Of a stretch of DNA of 5,628 nt, positions 4,494-5,628 are shown in pieces. How positions within the stretch are numbered: position 1 is the first letter of the stretch; the number at the start of each line of letters is the position of its first letter. A program made the position numbers and the translations under genes. The DNA is from Nitrososphaerota archaeon (GTDB taxonomy: Archaea; Thermoproteota; Nitrososphaeria; Nitrososphaerales; Gagatemarchaeaceae), in contig VBPK01000213.1 in NCBI GenBank assembly GCA_005877225.1, positions 1 through 5,628 on the forward strand. Reading direction: 5' to 3'. The notes under the pieces are model-generated. The model searched no databases and had not been told where the DNA came from. It saw nothing but the letters and a program-made list of their open reading frames with translations.

Positions 4494-5628
4494 TTCGAGA
4501 CCTTCGCGTAGGCGACTATGCTAATCATCCCGGCGACGCGGAAGGCGAAGTCCTTGAAGATGTTCGCCTCGGGAGAGTTCGGGAAGGCGGCCACGACAGG
4601 CGCGCCGAGGTCCGACTGCTCTCTGATCCTAGTCTCGAGGGGAATCTCGCCGAGAAAGTCGACGTTCAGCATGCTCGCGACTCTCCTCCCGCCTCCGGTC
4701 GAGAAGATATAGGACTTTTCGCCGCAGTGCGAGCAGAGGAAGTAGCTCATGTTCTCGACGATGCCGAGGATGGGCACGTTGAGCTTCCGGAACATCGCGA
4801 GCGCCTTCGTTGCGATCGTGAGGGCGGCCTCCTGAGGCGTGGTGACGATGACGACCCCACCTAGCGGCACAGTCTGAGCGAGGGTGAGAGAACTGTCCCC
4901 TGTGTTGTGGACAATGATCGAGTTGGCAATGAAATTCTGGTACTGCTCTACTTGCAGGTCGTAGGTTTCGACCTCTCCGGCTGGCTCAATGGCAGTCACC
5001 CGCGCCAGTTTGAAGGGATTCCTGTCCACCTTCAGGGAAAAGTCGAAGCAATACGATGTGCTGTGGCGCGCTACCCTCCCCTCGGGTAGCTGCTGCTCCT
5101 CCGTATGCTCGACTCTGATGTTATCCGACCTCAGACCACTCATGAGGCACAGCTCGTGCAACTGGCGGACTAGCATCTCGTTCGTGGTTTCAACAGCAAC
5201 GGTGTCGTGCTCTATCGTAACGAAGCGATACCTTCCTTTCCAGTCAGGGAGCGCCTTCGTGGCCGCACGGTGCCGAATTGTGCCGTCCGCCTCGGCGTAC
5301 CCCTGTATGAAGCCCTGGCGCTGGTCGGATGGAAGGGTGAACACCCAATCCGGTATCCGTTTCTCGCGCGCGCGGTGGTCAAGGTCGAGCGCTCTGAAGA
5401 GTTTTGCGAGTGGCGTAGAGGCAACTGCGAACTTCTGGCCGTCGTTGTCCTCGAAGATGTGGCAATTGAAGACTTTTCTGTAGAGGTCTTCGTAGGTCTT
5501 CCTGAACTTGCTCCCCCTCGGCTCGCAAACTCTGATACCAACTGGCTCCCTCTTCCCCCGTTGAACCTTCACGAATCCTTCGCCGACAAAATGACCAACT
5601 ATACGCATGAACTCAGGACTTGTGAAGC
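4490..5628 (-). CDS. Mrp/Nbp35-type Fe-S carrier P-loop ATPase, intein-interrupted, 5' part outside window
   Basis: The frame is open through the right window edge; the ATG at 5608 lies inside intein sequence and is not the gene start. The host protein is visible only as its C-terminal 137 residues (4490-4903): TGDSSLTLAQTVPLGG, VVIVTTPQEA, KALAMFRKLNVPILGIVENMSYF, then CSHC (4724-4735), the CxxC that in Mrp/ApbC/Nbp35 proteins binds a bridging Fe-S cluster, GGGRRVAS, and FLGEIPLE with the downstream SDLGAPV. These are the standard Mrp blocks in order, ending near the normal family terminus. Mrp proteins are cytosolic dimers that bind ATP and carry 4Fe-4S clusters to apoproteins. The Walker A region and the LPPG half of the conserved DLPPGTGD motif must lie beyond the window, upstream of the intein. 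A 37-residue ORF is coupled to the stop codon. Confidence 0.92.
   Translation of the reverse strand, partial: FTSPEFMRIVGHFVGEGFVKVQRGKREPVGIRVCEPRGSKFRKTYEDLYRKVFNCHIFEDNDGQKFAVASTPLAKLFRALDLDHRAREKRIPDWVFTLPSDQRQGFIQGYAEADGTIRHRAATKALPDWKGRYRFVTIEHDTVAVETTNEMLVRQLHELCLMSGLRSDNIRVEHTEEQQLPEGRVARHSTSYCFDFSLKVDRNPFKLARVTAIEPAGEVETYDLQVEQYQNFIANSIIVHNTGDSSLTLAQTVPLGGVVIVTTPQEAALTIATKALAMFRKLNVPILGIVENMSYFLCSHCGEKSYIFSTGGGRRVASMLNVDFLGEIPLETRIREQSDLGAPVVAAFPNSPEANIFKDFAFRVAGMISIVAYAKVSK
4904..5628 (-). mobile_element. Intein with LAGLIDADG homing endonuclease in Mrp (N-terminal part beyond window)
   Basis: In frame with Mrp, the residues before the Mrp block TGDSSLT form the end of an intein. 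The C-terminal splicing blocks are VETYDLQVEQYQNFIAN and SIIVHN (ending at 4904): a penultimate His and terminal Asn, followed by Thr as the first extein residue, all competent for splicing. Further upstream are two LAGLIDADG motifs of a DOD homing endonuclease: IVGHFVGEG (about 5576-5602, acidic residue Glu) and FIQGYAEADG (about 5282-5311, acidic residue Asp), about 98 residues apart, a usual spacing for a single-chain enzyme. Both acidic residues are kept, so the nuclease may be active. The first motif lies at the window edge, so blocks A and B and the catalytic first residue are outside. Splicing would restore the PPG|TGD core of Mrp; insertion in such a conserved nucleotide-binding motif is typical of inteins. 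Confidence 0.9.

Noticed and set aside
4989..5483. 164-codon plus-strand frame opposite the intein
   Set aside because: Serine/arginine-rich low-complexity translation antisense to clear LAGLIDADG intein motifs.
5606..5608. ATG at 5608 as the start of a standalone endonuclease-Mrp protein
   Set aside because: It falls inside the first LAGLIDADG motif, and the frame continues open through the window edge, so it is internal to a longer gene.

Overview
The window looks like a GC-rich archaeal chromosome. The supporting signs are archaeal-type families (an adenosine-specific kinase of the COG1839/DUF355 type, an AN1-like zinc finger, an AcuC-type deacetylase), TATA-like boxes about 25-35 bases before start codons, almost no Shine-Dalgarno sites, and a probable TTG start. 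A Nitrososphaeria/Thaumarchaeota- or Bathyarchaeia-like lineage is plausible, but no marker here fixes it. No rRNA, tRNA, transposase or CRISPR array was seen.

Layout, left to right. (1) 1-504 +: an unrecognised alpha-helical protein whose frame is open to the left edge. (2) 610-1092 +: adenosine-specific kinase. (3) 1154-2720 +: a two-gene unit behind a clear TATA box, with a MobA-like nucleotidyltransferase fold whose catalytic motifs are degenerate, then an apparently fully catalytic histone-deacetylase-family amidohydrolase. (4) 2796-2981 +: a 61-residue AN1-like zinc finger with its own promoter candidate. (5) 3022-3450 +: a DNPH1/Rcl-like nucleotide N-glycosidase. (6) 3418-3957 -: a four-helix membrane protein with the outline of a site-2 protease (M50), but with HCPSH in place of HExxH. 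(7) 4013-4396 +: a RidA-family deaminase, divergent from (6) across one shared AT-rich element. (8) 4380-5628 -: the C-terminal part of an Mrp/Nbp35-type Fe-S carrier ATPase interrupted by an intein with a LAGLIDADG homing endonuclease, followed by an ATGA-coupled 37-residue basic ORF.

The window is a run of small housekeeping or accessory units rather than one large pathway. Three genes relate to nucleotide or metabolite handling (adenosine kinase, DNPH1-like hydrolase, RidA). The Mrp unit belongs to Fe-S cluster biogenesis. The deacetylase and zinc finger may be regulatory. The points most worth following are the intein inserted in the nucleotide-binding core of Mrp (PPG|TGD by family comparison), the tiny coupled ORF behind it, and two proteins (MobA-like and M50-like) that keep a fold signature while changing catalytic residues.
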